Part shown: positions 34,576 through 43,571 of the stretch, piece after piece | How positions within the stretch are numbered: position 1 is the stretch's first letter | Layout: each line of letters begins with the position of its first letter | Position numbers and translations under genes: made by a program | Notes under the pieces: generated by a model | Database searches by the model: none | Told to the model about the DNA's origin: nothing | The model's input: only the letters and a program-made list of their open reading frames with translations | NCBI GenBank assembly: GCA_910575585.1 | Contig: CAJTGF010000006.1 | Location: forward strand, 62,001 to 126,000 | Length of the DNA: 64,000 nucleotides | Direction: 5' to 3' | Origin: Clostridiaceae bacterium | GTDB lineage: Bacteria; Bacillota; Clostridia; Lachnospirales; Lachnospiraceae

Positions 34576-35709
34576 ATGGCTGGGTCAACATGGGGAACAC
34601 TGTTTACCATGACTACATGGGGGGAGTCCCACGGCGAGGGGCTGGGGGTGGTGGTTGACGGCTGCCCTGCGGGCCTGGATCTGTGCCGGGAGGATATCCA
34701 AAAGTATCTTGACCGAAGAAAGCCGGGGCAGAGCCGGTTTGCCACAAAGCGTCAGGAGGGGGACCAGGTGGAGATCTTGTCCGGCATCTTTGAGGGCAGG
34801 ACCACGGGAACGCCTATTTCCATGGTGGTCCGCAACACGGACCAGCGGTCCCATGATTATGACGCGGTCAAGGATCTGTACCGGCCCGGCCACGCGGATT
34901 ATACTTTTGACGCCAAATACGGATTTCGGGATTACAGAGGCGGCGGCCGCTCTTCGGGGCGGGAGACCATCGGCCGTGTGGCGGCAGGGGCCGTGGCGGC
35001 AAAGTTTTTGGAAAGTTTGGGGATCCGGGTGGCGGCGTACACCAAGTCCATCGGCCATATAGAGATTGACCCTGACCGGTTTGACATGGAGGAGCGGTTT
35101 CGCAACCGCCTTTGCATGCCGGACGCCCAGGCGGCTTTGGAGGCGGAGGCATATCTGGATGAACTGATGGCCCGGAAAGATTCCGCAGGCGGCGTGGTGG
35201 AGTGCGTCATAGACGGGCTGCCGGCAGGGATCGGGGAACCGGTCTTTGAGAAACTGGATGCCAGACTGGCCCATGCCCTTATGTCCGTCGGGGCGGTGAA
35301 AGGCGTGGAGATCGGAGACGGTTTCGGCGCGGCGTTTCGCGTAGGGTCTGTGAACAACGACGGCTTTTTAAAGGCAAAGGACGGATCTGTGGCCAAAAGG
35401 AGCAATCACGCTGGCGGGATCCTGGGAGGCATCAGCGACGGGAGCCAGGTGGTGGTTCGGGCGGCTTTTAAGCCTACGCCGTCTATTTCCCAGGTTCAGA
35501 GGACGGTGGACCGCCAGGGACAGGAGGTGGAGGCGGTGATCAAGGGCCGCCATGACCCGGTGATCCCGCCCAGGGCCGTGGTGGTGGTGGAAGCCATGGC
35601 GGCGTTTACGGCGGCGGATGTTCTTTTGTGGAGCATGACCTCCAGGCTGGACCGGATCTTGGAGTTTTTTGGCGGCAATGATCATTCTGACAGGCTTCAG
35701 GGGAAGTGA
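34576..35709 (+). CDS. aroC: Chorismate synthase
   Basis: Last step of the shikimate pathway: EPSP to chorismate, using reduced FMN. The 377 residues have the family signatures WGESHGEGLGVVVDGCPAG at 15-33, the RSHDYDAVKDLYRPGHADYTFDAKYG region near 92-116, GGGRSSGRETIGRVAAGAVA near 122-141, and the late DPVIPPRAVVVVEAMAAF near 327-344. The other aro genes are not in this window. Followed by rpiB after 86 bases. Confidence 0.96.
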   Translation: MAGSTWGTLFTMTTWGESHGEGLGVVVDGCPAGLDLCREDIQKYLDRRKPGQSRFATKRQEGDQVEILSGIFEGRTTGTPISMVVRNTDQRSHDYDAVKDLYRPGHADYTFDAKYGFRDYRGGGRSSGRETIGRVAAGAVAAKFLESLGIRVAAYTKSIGHIEIDPDRFDMEERFRNRLCMPDAQAALEAEAYLDELMARKDSAGGVVECVIDGLPAGIGEPVFEKLDARLAHALMSVGAVKGVEIGDGFGAAFRVGSVNNDGFLKAKDGSVAKRSNHAGGILGGISDGSQVVVRAAFKPTPSISQVQRTVDRQGQEVEAVIKGRHDPVIPPRAVVVVEAMAAFTAADVLLWSMTSRLDRILEFFGGNDHSDRLQGK

Positions 35710-35795
35710 CGTCCTGGGGACGGAGCAGGGAAGGATTGAAGAAAGGCGGATTTGGTAAGCCTGCGGGGGAAATTCATGCAAGGAGAATCTGACAT

Positions 35796-36236
35796 ATGAA
35801 GATAGCAATAGGCAATGACCATGCGGCAGTGGAGATGAAGACGGCGGTTAAAGCTCATCTTGAGGAGCGGGGGATCCAGGTAACGGATATGGGAACCAAC
35901 ACGTCCGACAGCTGTGATTACCCGGTATACGGGGAGATGGTGGGAAAAGCAGTGGCATCCGGGGAGGCGGATCTTGGGATCGTGATCTGCGGCACCGGGG
36001 TGGGCATATCCATGGCGGCCAACAAGGTAAAGGGGATCCGGGCCTGCGTGTGCAGCGAACCCTGCACTGCCCGGCTGTCCAGGATGCACAACGACTCCAA
36101 TGTGCTGGGCTTTGGGGCCAGGATCATCGGCATAGAGATGGCAAAGATGATCACGGACGCATGGCTTGACGCGAAGTACGAAGGCGGGAGACACCAGAGA
36201 CGGGTGGACCAGCTGATGGAGATTGAGAGTCGATGA
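35796..36236 (+). CDS. rpiB: Ribose-5-phosphate isomerase B
   Basis: Interconverts ribose-5-phosphate and ribulose-5-phosphate. 146 residues of the RpiB/LacA/LacB family with the opening IAIGNDHAAVEMK, the active-site Cys in ICGTGVGISMAANKVKG near 65-81, and the SRMHNDSNVLGFGARIIG segment near 97-114. LacAB relatives act on galactose-6-phosphate; size and motifs fit RpiB best. Its stop overlaps the start of the next gene as ATGA. Confidence 0.93.
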   Translation: MKIAIGNDHAAVEMKTAVKAHLEERGIQVTDMGTNTSDSCDYPVYGEMVGKAVASGEADLGIVICGTGVGISMAANKVKGIRACVCSEPCTARLSRMHNDSNVLGFGARIIGIEMAKMITDAWLDAKYEGGRHQRRVDQLMEIESR

Positions 36237-37198
36237 AGAAGATTGTGGTGACCATACCTGTAAAAGACAGGCATAAGCAGTATCTTGAGGATATCGGAGC
36301 CGGATGTTCGTTTTGTTATGCGTCAGCTTCCGATGTGACCGGAGAAATGATCCAGGACGCGGACATTATCATCGGCAATGTTGAGCCGGAGCTTTTGAAG
36401 GAGGCAGCGGATCTTAAGTGGATGCAGCTAAACTCCGCCGGTTCGGATAATTACTGTGTTCCCGGCGTGTTAAGACCTGGGGCAGTGCTGACCAATGCCA
36501 CAGGGGCCTACGGCCTTGCCATCTCCGAGTACATGGTGGGCCTGTCCTTTGTGCTGCAGAATAAGTTTTACCGCTATATCCGCAATCAGACGGACCATCA
36601 GTGGAAGGATGAGGGAAATGTGACGTCTGTGTGGGGTTCTACCACCCTGGTGGTGGGCCTGGGGGATATCGGCGGAGAGTACGCAAAGCGGATGAAAGCC
36701 CTTGGCAGCCACACCATAGGGATCAGAAGGACCGAAGGGGAGAAGCCGGAGTATTTGGATGAGATCTATACGACAGAGAGTCTGGATGAGCTTTTGCCCA
36801 GGGCGGATTTTGTGGCCCTGTCCCTGCCTAACAGCCCGAGTACCCGCCATATTATGGATGAGAGGCGTCTGCGGCTTATGAAGCCGGGGGCCTACCTTTT
36901 GAATGTGGGAAGAGGAAGCGCCATTGACGGGGACGCCCTGTGCAGGGTGTTAAAAGAGGGACATTTAGGAGGCTGCGGGCTGGATGTGACGGAACCGGAG
37001 CCGCTGCCGCCGGACCATCCGCTTTGGGACGCGCCCAGGCTGGTGATCACGCCCCATATCTCCGGACAGAACCATCTTGCGGAGACTTTTGAGCGGATCG
37101 TCAGGATTGCCGGGGAGAATCTTAAAAAGTTTCTGGCCGGGGATCTGGATGGAATGAGGAATCTGGTGGATTTTGAAACCGGGTATCGGAAGAGATAG
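36233..37198 (+). CDS. D-2-hydroxyacid dehydrogenase
   Basis: NAD-dependent oxidoreductase of 321 residues. The Rossmann motif VVGLGDIGGEYAKRMKALG lies at about 138-156; LLNVGRGSAIDGDAL near 223-237 contains the substrate-binding Arg; TEPEPLPPDHPLWDAPRLVITPHISG near 250-275 contains the catalytic Glu and His. The natural substrate (glyoxylate, hydroxypyruvate, phosphoglycerate or another 2-oxoacid) is unknown; it is shorter than SerA and lacks an ACT domain. Coupled to rpiB. Confidence 0.88.
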   Translation: MKKIVVTIPVKDRHKQYLEDIGAGCSFCYASASDVTGEMIQDADIIIGNVEPELLKEAADLKWMQLNSAGSDNYCVPGVLRPGAVLTNATGAYGLAISEYMVGLSFVLQNKFYRYIRNQTDHQWKDEGNVTSVWGSTTLVVGLGDIGGEYAKRMKALGSHTIGIRRTEGEKPEYLDEIYTTESLDELLPRADFVALSLPNSPSTRHIMDERRLRLMKPGAYLLNVGRGSAIDGDALCRVLKEGHLGGCGLDVTEPEPLPPDHPLWDAPRLVITPHISGQNHLAETFERIVRIAGENLKKFLAGDLDGMRNLVDFETGYRKR

Positions 37199-37224
37199 AC
37201 GGAAACGGTTGCAGAATATGAGCA

Positions 37225-37280
37225 GGCGCTGCTGAAACGGGGGATAATCACCTTGATTTGTGGCAGCGTCTTTTTTATAG
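37225..37280 (+). terminator. Intrinsic terminator before the polysaccharide locus
   Basis: CGCTGC (37227-37232) pairs with GCAGCG (37263-37268) at the base of an imperfect stem, followed by TCTTTTTTATAG. Confidence 0.55.
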
Positions 37281-37305
37281 TAAGCAGTAGAATGGAGACA
37301 AGGCT

Positions 37306-38298
37306 ATGAATGTTGTTTACGCGTCCAATGATGCTTATGTCAGACATTTGGGGACATCCATGTGTTCCCTTTTTGACAGAAACCGGAGCTGTCAGAGTAT
37401 TACGGTCTATATTCTGTCTCTGGGATTGTCGGAGGACAGCAGGGCGAAGCTGGAGGAGATCGCGGGGCAGTACGGCCGCGGACTGGTGTTTGCCGAAGTG
37501 GGGGATCTGGAGAGCAGGTTTGATTTTCCGGTAGATACAGGGGGCTATGACTTAAGCATCATGAGCCGGCTTTTTATGGGGGAGCTGCTTCCGGACAGCG
37601 TAAAAAAGGTTCTGTATCTGGACTGCGACACCGTGGTGGCCCAGCCGCTAAAGGGGCTTTGGGACGGGGACCTGGAAGGCAGGATTATGGGCGCGGTCAT
37701 GGAGCCTACCATCTATGAGGCGGTGAAAGATTCCATAGGCATTGGCAGGAATCAGCCGTATTTTAATTCCGGCGTGCTTTTGGTGGATCTGGAACAGTGG
37801 AGGCAGAAAAAGGTCCAGAGCCGGCTTTTGGATTTTTGGCGGGAAAAGGGCGGGAAATTATTTGCCAGCGACCAGGATGTGCTTAACGGCGTGTTAAAGG
37901 GGGAGATCAAGCCCCTGGAGCCCCGGTATAACTTTTTTACTAACTACCGGTACTTCTCCTACGAGGATCTGGCCAGGCACAGCAGTTCTTACCGGGCCGT
38001 GACCATGGAAATGTTTGGAGAGGCAAAGAAACATCCTGCAATCATCCATTATATGGGGGATGAGCGGCCCTGGATCCGGGGGAACCGAAACCATTACCGC
38101 AGAGCTTACGAAACGTATCTGGCCAAGACTCCGTGGGCGGGGACGCCTAAGGAGAAAGGGCGGGAACTTTATATGGCGGCTTATCACGTCCTGGATTATG
38201 TTACGGTCCTGTGGCCGGAGATCAGATGGATGATCAGCAGGAAATTGGGCATGAGGATGGTGGAAGCCAGAGCGTCTTTGAAAAGAGGTGGGAAATAA
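37306..38298 (+). CDS. Glycosyltransferase family 8 protein
   Basis: A 330-residue retaining glycosyltransferase of the GT8 family (LgtC/glycogenin type), probably adding glucose or galactose from a UDP-sugar to a surface glycan. It opens with MNVVYASNDAYVRHLGTSM, has the metal-binding DxD as YLDCDTVV near 104-111, the FNSGVLLVDLEQWR segment near 148-162 and an acceptor-site IHYMGDERPW near 248-257. First gene of a run of three glycosyltransferases separated by 1-2 bases or overlapping. Confidence 0.9.
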   Translation: MNVVYASNDAYVRHLGTSMCSLFDRNRSCQSITVYILSLGLSEDSRAKLEEIAGQYGRGLVFAEVGDLESRFDFPVDTGGYDLSIMSRLFMGELLPDSVKKVLYLDCDTVVAQPLKGLWDGDLEGRIMGAVMEPTIYEAVKDSIGIGRNQPYFNSGVLLVDLEQWRQKKVQSRLLDFWREKGGKLFASDQDVLNGVLKGEIKPLEPRYNFFTNYRYFSYEDLARHSSSYRAVTMEMFGEAKKHPAIIHYMGDERPWIRGNRNHYRRAYETYLAKTPWAGTPKEKGRELYMAAYHVLDYVTVLWPEIRWMISRKLGMRMVEARASLKRGGK

Positions 38299-38299
38299 T

Positions 38300-39289
38300 A
38301 TGAAGATTACGGTTCTCATGGCAACGTATGAGGGTGAGCGCTATATCGGACAGCAGCTGGATTCCATCCTGGCCCAGACCATACCGGATATTCAGATCAT
38401 GATCTCCGACGACGGGTCAAAGGACAGGACCAGGCAGATTCTGGAACGATATAAACGGTGGTATCCGGGGCAGATCGTGTTAAACCACCGGGTAAAGGAG
38501 GGGGCGTATGGGGACCGGCCGGGACAGGTCCCACCTGGGGCCATGAATTTTTTCTGGCTCCTAAGTCAATCCGACGGGGATTATGTGCTGCTGTGCGACC
38601 AGGATGATGTGTGGGAAAACCACAAGGTCAGGACGCTGCTTAGGCGGATGCGACAGCTTGAAAGGACCCTGGGGCCCAGACATCCCATACTGGTTCATTC
38701 GGATATGATGGTGACGGACCGGCGATTGGGCGTGATCGCTCCCAGCTTTTTTAAGTATCAGCGCTGTAATCCGGACCGAAAGGCATTTTCCCAGATCCTG
38801 GCAGAGAATCCGGTGACAGGAGGAGCCGTTATGATGAACCGGGCTTTGGTCCGGCTGGTGGAAACGGCGCCGGAACGGTGCTTTATGCATGACTGGTGGA
38901 TCGCCCTGGCCGCGTCCTGCTTCGGGACCATTTCCTGTGTGAAGCAACCGTTGTATCAGTACCGGCAGCACGGCGGCAATACCCTGGGGGCAGCCAGGAC
39001 GGGAAGCGTGGAGGACATGAGAGCGCGGGCAGGGAGACAGGCGGAGGTGGAGGATCATTACCGGCGGATGTTTGCCCAGGCGGCGGCATTTGGCGCCAGG
39101 TATAAAGAGCAGATGACCAGGGAGCAGAAGAGGACGCTGAAGGCGTTTTTGGCTCTTCCTTTGCAGTCCCCCGGGGAACGGTTTCGCAGTATCGTGAGAA
39201 ATGGGTTTTATAAAAGTTCGCCGGCGCAGACCCTGGCCCAATGCGTGACCATCCCTGGATCATCCCGAAAGGGGAGTAATGGCGGATGA
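38300..39289 (+). CDS. Glycosyltransferase family 2 protein
   Basis: A 329-residue inverting GT2 enzyme of the rhamnosyltransferase-like type. KITVLMATYEGERYIGQQLDSIL opens the fold; SDDGSKDRT near 37-45 and LLCDQDDVWENHK near 96-108 (the DxD) are clear; LAENPVTGGAVMMNRAL lies near 170. I start at the ATG at 38300, behind GAGGTGGG, rather than at an earlier in-frame codon. Follows the GT8 gene directly and overlaps the next gene by ATGA. Confidence 0.9.
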   Translation: MKITVLMATYEGERYIGQQLDSILAQTIPDIQIMISDDGSKDRTRQILERYKRWYPGQIVLNHRVKEGAYGDRPGQVPPGAMNFFWLLSQSDGDYVLLCDQDDVWENHKVRTLLRRMRQLERTLGPRHPILVHSDMMVTDRRLGVIAPSFFKYQRCNPDRKAFSQILAENPVTGGAVMMNRALVRLVETAPERCFMHDWWIALAASCFGTISCVKQPLYQYRQHGGNTLGAARTGSVEDMRARAGRQAEVEDHYRRMFAQAAAFGARYKEQMTREQKRTLKAFLALPLQSPGERFRSIVRNGFYKSSPAQTLAQCVTIPGSSRKGSNGG

Positions 39290-40188
39290 AGATAAATTGT
39301 GTGATCGTCAATTATAATGACGCGGATACGGTGACGGCTCTGGTGGCCAGGATCAGGGCGTTTGGGGCCTTGGAGGGAATCGTGGTGGTGGATAACTGTT
39401 CCACCGATGATTCCTGGGAGCGGTTAAAGGCCCTGGAAGGGGGAAAGATCGCAGTCATCCGGGGAGAAAGAAACGGCGGCTATGGATACGGCAACAACCT
39501 GGGGGCGCGCTACGCCATCAAGGTAAACGGAGCCACCCATGTGGTGATCGCCAACCCGGACGTGGAGTTTGGCGAGCAGACCCTCCTTGCCATGGGACGT
39601 ATGTTTAAAAGGCATCCGGATATGGGGGTTGCGGCTCCTGTGATGGAAGACATGGAGTACGGCGGTATGGGCCGTGGATGGCGTCTTCATGGTTTTTGGG
39701 GGGAGCTTCTTGCCATGGGGCCTGTAAGCCGGCGGCTGTTTGGTAGATTTTTGGATTATCCAAAGGGGCGTTATAAGGGGAAACGGGCTGTTTGGGTCGA
39801 CGCGGTCCACGGCTCTATGCTGATGGTGTCCGCGGAGGCGTTTTTGGAGTGCGGCGGGTATGATGAAGGGATATTTCTGTATCAGGAGGAGGCCGCGCTG
39901 GCGCAGCGGATGAAGACAAACGGCTATAGGACTGTGATTCTGCTTAGGGAACGGTATGTCCACCGCCATGGGACTTCCATCATTAAGTCCTGCGAAAGTC
40001 AGCGCCGGCGTCAGATGATGCGCCATGAAAGCGTTATGTACTATATGAAGCATTATTTGTGTATTAACAGGTTTCAGGAGCAGGCAGCGAAACTATGGTT
40101 TGGCGGCATCTTGGCGGAGATTTGGCTGGCGGCGTCAGGGCAGAAGGCTTTGGGGATGATCCGAAAAGCTGTGAGCGCCATGAGATAA
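39286..40188 (+). CDS. Glycosyltransferase family 2 protein (rhamnosyltransferase-like)
   Basis: A 300-residue GT2 enzyme. NCVIVNYNDADTVTALV at the start, VVDNCSTDDS near 32-41, GYGNNLGARYA near 65-75 and VIANPDVEFGEQT near 84-96 (the DxE/DxD site) place it with WcaA/RfbN-type transferases that add rhamnose or similar sugars to polymers. Last of the three-gene run; the next gene belongs to tetrapyrrole synthesis, so the polysaccharide locus is interrupted here. Confidence 0.9.
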   Translation: MKINCVIVNYNDADTVTALVARIRAFGALEGIVVVDNCSTDDSWERLKALEGGKIAVIRGERNGGYGYGNNLGARYAIKVNGATHVVIANPDVEFGEQTLLAMGRMFKRHPDMGVAAPVMEDMEYGGMGRGWRLHGFWGELLAMGPVSRRLFGRFLDYPKGRYKGKRAVWVDAVHGSMLMVSAEAFLECGGYDEGIFLYQEEAALAQRMKTNGYRTVILLRERYVHRHGTSIIKSCESQRRRQMMRHESVMYYMKHYLCINRFQEQAAKLWFGGILAEIWLAASGQKALGMIRKAVSAMR

Positions 40189-40216
40189 CGGGGTTGGAAG
40201 ATTGGAGGATTAGAGC

Positions 40217-40822
40217 ATGGCTTATTTTCCCATGTTTGTGCAGTTGGAGGGAAGTCCCTGCCTTGTTGTGGGAGGCGGGGGGATCGCCCTTCGCAAGGTC
40301 CGGGCGCTTAAGGACTTTGGGGCCAGGGTATTGGTGGCTGCAGATGAGATTTTGGATGAGATAAAAGGAATGGATGGGGTAGCGTGGCAGGAGCGGGGAT
40401 TTTTGGCGGAGGATCTGGAGGGCATGACGCTGGTGGTGGCGGCCACGGATAACAAGGAGGAGAACCACCGAATCAGCTGCCTTTGCAGGGAAAAACGCAT
40501 ACCGGTCAACGCGGTGGACCAGATTGAGGACTGCAGCTTCATTTTTCCGGCTTACTTAAAAGAAGGGGAAGTGGTGGCTGCTTTTTCCAGCGGCGGCCAA
40601 AGTCCCATTGTGGCCCAGTACTTAAAGGAGCAGGCGCGTCCGCAGGTGACAGGGCTTTTGGGGGATCTGGCGGCTCAGCTGGGAGATATGCGCGGGACAG
40701 TGAAAAAGATGGAACCGGCAGGCAGAAGGAAAGCGGTGTATGAGGAACTTTTGCGGCGGGGGCTGGATCAGGGGGGCTTGCTTTCCCAGGAGGATATCAG
40801 AGAGATTATGGAGGGGAAATGA
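40217..40822 (+). CDS. Precorrin-2 dehydrogenase / sirohydrochlorin ferrochelatase-like
   Basis: A 201-residue NAD-dependent enzyme for siroheme synthesis, like the N-terminal half of CysG or Bacillus YlnF. The Rossmann motif is LVVGGGGIALRKVRALKDFGA near 15-35; VVAATDNKEENHRI near 74-88, FIFPAYLKEGEVVAAFSSGGQSP near 112-135 and a C-terminal helical part follow. It oxidises precorrin-2 to sirohydrochlorin; ferrochelatase activity is not certain. Its stop overlaps the start of the next gene by four bases, and that gene encodes the enzymes that make precorrin-2. Confidence 0.9.
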   Translation: MAYFPMFVQLEGSPCLVVGGGGIALRKVRALKDFGARVLVAADEILDEIKGMDGVAWQERGFLAEDLEGMTLVVAATDNKEENHRISCLCREKRIPVNAVDQIEDCSFIFPAYLKEGEVVAAFSSGGQSPIVAQYLKEQARPQVTGLLGDLAAQLGDMRGTVKKMEPAGRRKAVYEELLRRGLDQGGLLSQEDIREIMEGK

Positions 40823-43179
40823 CTATGAAATACAGGATCGGAACGAGAGGTTCAGCCCTTGCGCTGGCCCAGGCAGATCACGTGCGCAATAGGCTTGCCA
40901 AAGCGTATCCGGATCATGAGTTTGAGATCCGGGTGATCCGGACCACAGGGGACCGGGTTGCCCATAAACCTCTCCATGAGATAGGAGGGAAGGGGGTCTT
41001 TGTCAAGGAGATTGAGGAGGAGATCCTGGATTACAAGGCGGATATAGGCGTACACAGTATGAAAGATATGCCGTCCTGCCCGGCTCCCGGGCTTGTGTTC
41101 GCAAAGGCGTGGAAGCGGGAGGACCCAAGGGACGCGCTGGTGCTGCGGGAGAAAAGATCTCTGGAGGAGCTGCCGAAAGGGGCGGTCATAGGGACCGGCA
41201 GCAGGCGCAGGGAATTTCAGATAAAGCGGATGCGTCCTGACATTGAAGTGGTCAATATCCGGGGCAATGTGGATACCAGGCTTAGGAAGATGGAGGAGCA
41301 GCGCCTGGACGGCCTTATTTTGGCGGCAGCGGGCCTAAAGCGCCTTGGACTGGAGGACAGGATCACACGGTATTTCAGTGAAGAGGAGATGATACCGGCT
41401 CCGGCCCAGGGGGTTTTGGCCCTGGAGGTCCGTCAGGAGGACCGGGAGCTTTTGGCTATGCTGGAGGGGCTTTGGGATGAGGAGACGGCGTGGGCCGTTG
41501 AGGCGGAGCGGGGGTTTCTGCAGGAGATCGGAGGCGACTGCCACATGGCTGTAGGGGCGTTTTGCAGTAAGGCGGAAAATGGCCGGTTCTGTCTTCGGGC
41601 CATGTTCGGCAATGGGACCGGCAGCAGGCAGGGCTACGCGGCTGTTTACGGGAATGACCCCCAGGGAGCGGCAAAGGCTGCGGCCGCGGCCATACGGCAG
41701 CAGATGGCAGGGACTGTTTATCTGGTGGGAGCAGGTCCGGGGGATCCGGGGCTGATCACCGTAAAGGGGCTTAAAGTTGTCAGGGAGGCGGACTGTATCG
41801 TCTATGACAGGCTTGTTGCCAAGGAGCTTTTGGGAGAGGCAAAGCCAGGGTGCGAATTGATCTATGTGGGAAAGGAAAACAGCAATCACACCATGGAACA
41901 GGAGCAGATAAATGCCCTTTTGGCGCAAAAGGCCATGGAGTGGGAGAAGGTGGTCCGGCTAAAGGGCGGCGATGTGTTTGTGTTTGGCCGAGGCGGTGAA
42001 GAGGGGATTTATCTGTGGCAGCAGGGAGTGGCGTTTCAGATCATACCGGGCATCACGTCGGCTATCGCGGGACCGGCTTTGGCAGGCATCCCGGTAACCC
42101 ACCGGGGCATGGCGGCAGGGTTCCATGTGGTGACTGCTCACAATCAGAGAGACAAACTGGCCGATATTGATTTTCAGGCAATGGCAAAGGGAAAAGATAC
42201 GTGTATTTTCCTGATGGGGCTTAGCAAGGTGAAAGATATCGCCCGGAGGCTGATGGATCAGGGGATGCCAAAGGATACGGCTGTGGCCGTGATCTCCTGG
42301 GCTACCACCAAAAGGCAGAGGGTGTGCGTGTCGGATCTGGAGCACATCGGGGCGGATGCAGCAGAGGCCCGGCTGATCTCCCCTGCCATCATTGTAGTGG
42401 GGCAGGTGGTGCATTTGCGGGACGCGCTGGGATTTTTCGAGAAACAGCCTTTGTTTGGAAAGAAGTATCTGATCCCGAAGATTGGCTGCGGGCCTACGGC
42501 GCTGGGGGAACTTTTAAAGGAACAAGGCGCGGATGTAGATGAGATCCAGGTAGGGGAGATCAGCTGCCGGAGGGGATGGCTGGATAAAGCCATGCTTAAA
42601 GAGACGGACTGGCTTATTTTTACCAGTAAAAACGGCGTGGAGGCGTTTTTTAGGGAGTTGAGGCATGCGGGGGCGGATGTAAGGGCTTTGGCCGGGCGCC
42701 GGATCGCGGTCATCGGCAGAAAGACAGGGGAAGAACTGGAGAGGCACGGTTTGTACGCGGATCTGATGCCTGGGGAGTTTCACAGCGGCGAGTTGGAGAC
42801 CGCGCTTCGGAAGTTTTTGGGAGGAAGCCAGCGGGTGTGGTATCTGAAAGCCGAAAATGGGGACAGCCATTTACGGGACAGCCTGAGGGATGTGTGCAGG
42901 TTTCAGGAGACTGCGGTGTATGAGAACCGGCAGGTGGCGGCGGATTTGGGGAAGGTCAGGCCCTTAGGGGAGTATGACGGGATTTTGATGACCTGCGGGT
43001 CTTCGGCGGAACGGTTTTTGGATGCTGTGGGGGAACAGTGGGGAGAGTGGAAGCGTATCTACAGCATCGGGCCTAAGACTACGGCGTGTTTGAGACGGCG
43101 GGGGATGGAAGAGGTTGTGGAGGCGGGGGAGTGTACGTATGAAGGTGTTGTGGATGTGGTTTTGAGGGGGAAGGGGTAA
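40819..43179 (+). CDS. hemC-cobA-hemD: Trifunctional porphobilinogen deaminase / uroporphyrinogen-III methyltransferase / uroporphyrinogen-III synthase
   Basis: One 786-residue protein appears to carry three consecutive enzymes. Residues 1-295 are HemC (RIGTRGSALALAQA, VHSMKDMP near 77, GTGSRRREFQ near 127, and the dipyrromethane-cofactor Cys near 240 in GGDCHMAVGA). Residues about 298-540 are CobA/SUMT (YLVGAGPGDPGLITVKGL, GGDVFVFGRGGEE, ITSAIAGPALAGIPVTHRG). Residues about 545-786 are HemD (IFTSKNGVEAFF, a VIGRKTGEELERHG repeat, and a final SIGPKTTACLRRRG). Together they turn porphobilinogen into precorrin-2, which the upstream gene then oxidises. Fusions of CobA with HemD are common in Firmicutes; the full three-part fusion is less so. 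Confidence 0.93.
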   Translation: MTMKYRIGTRGSALALAQADHVRNRLAKAYPDHEFEIRVIRTTGDRVAHKPLHEIGGKGVFVKEIEEEILDYKADIGVHSMKDMPSCPAPGLVFAKAWKREDPRDALVLREKRSLEELPKGAVIGTGSRRREFQIKRMRPDIEVVNIRGNVDTRLRKMEEQRLDGLILAAAGLKRLGLEDRITRYFSEEEMIPAPAQGVLALEVRQEDRELLAMLEGLWDEETAWAVEAERGFLQEIGGDCHMAVGAFCSKAENGRFCLRAMFGNGTGSRQGYAAVYGNDPQGAAKAAAAAIRQQMAGTVYLVGAGPGDPGLITVKGLKVVREADCIVYDRLVAKELLGEAKPGCELIYVGKENSNHTMEQEQINALLAQKAMEWEKVVRLKGGDVFVFGRGGEEGIYLWQQGVAFQIIPGITSAIAGPALAGIPVTHRGMAAGFHVVTAHNQRDKLADIDFQAMAKGKDTCIFLMGLSKVKDIARRLMDQGMPKDTAVAVISWATTKRQRVCVSDLEHIGADAAEARLISPAIIVVGQVVHLRDALGFFEKQPLFGKKYLIPKIGCGPTALGELLKEQGADVDEIQVGEISCRRGWLDKAMLKETDWLIFTSKNGVEAFFRELRHAGADVRALAGRRIAVIGRKTGEELERHGLYADLMPGEFHSGELETALRKFLGGSQRVWYLKAENGDSHLRDSLRDVCRFQETAVYENRQVAADLGKVRPLGEYDGILMTCGSSAERFLDAVGEQWGEWKRIYSIGPKTTACLRRRGMEEVVEAGECTYEGVVDVVLRGKG

Positions 43180-43249
43180 TGGGATGAGATTTTTGCGGAA
43201 AGTGGCAAGATAAATAAATTGTGGTATAGCTGAGGCGGCGTAGTGGCAG

Positions 43250-43405
43250 GCCGAAGAGAGAGGCGGTCCCGTCCGGGTTCAGATATGCCAAACATTCCGA
43301 TGAGCCCAGTAAAGCAGAAAACACTCGGGGTTAGGCCCTCCTGTTTTCTATGGTCTCATCTCACAGGCAAAAATTCACCCGGACGGGACCGCCTCTCTCT
43401 TCGGC
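43250..43405. repeat. 156-bp element with 29-bp perfect terminal inverted repeats
   Basis: The arms 43250-43278 (starting GCCGAAGAGAGAGGCGGTCC) and 43377-43405 are exact reverse complements over 29 bases. Inside them shorter pairs are nested: GATGAG with CTCATC and AGAAAACA with TGTTTTCT around a GC-rich loop. The element encodes nothing and lies in the gap after the hem fusion gene. It could be a MITE-like mobile element or a large RNA hairpin. The rest of 43180-43571 is AT-rich, with only a promoter-like region before the next gene. Confidence 0.85.
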
Positions 43406-43571
43406 AAATGCAGGATTCGCTTGTCAACATGGGGGATCGTTGATTTTGATATATTAGGGATTACTAAAATCAGGGACAAAAGTAAGGCTTTTTAAGGTCA
43501 AACAGAAAATTTTTTGAAAAATAATATATAATCTGTAATGTATTATATTTACTAAGCAGGAGGTTATTGAA

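Noticed and set aside
43059-43324. Short frames across the left arm of the inverted-repeat element
   Set aside because: They run from the end of the hem gene into the element and mirror the frame on the right arm; there is no ribosome binding site.
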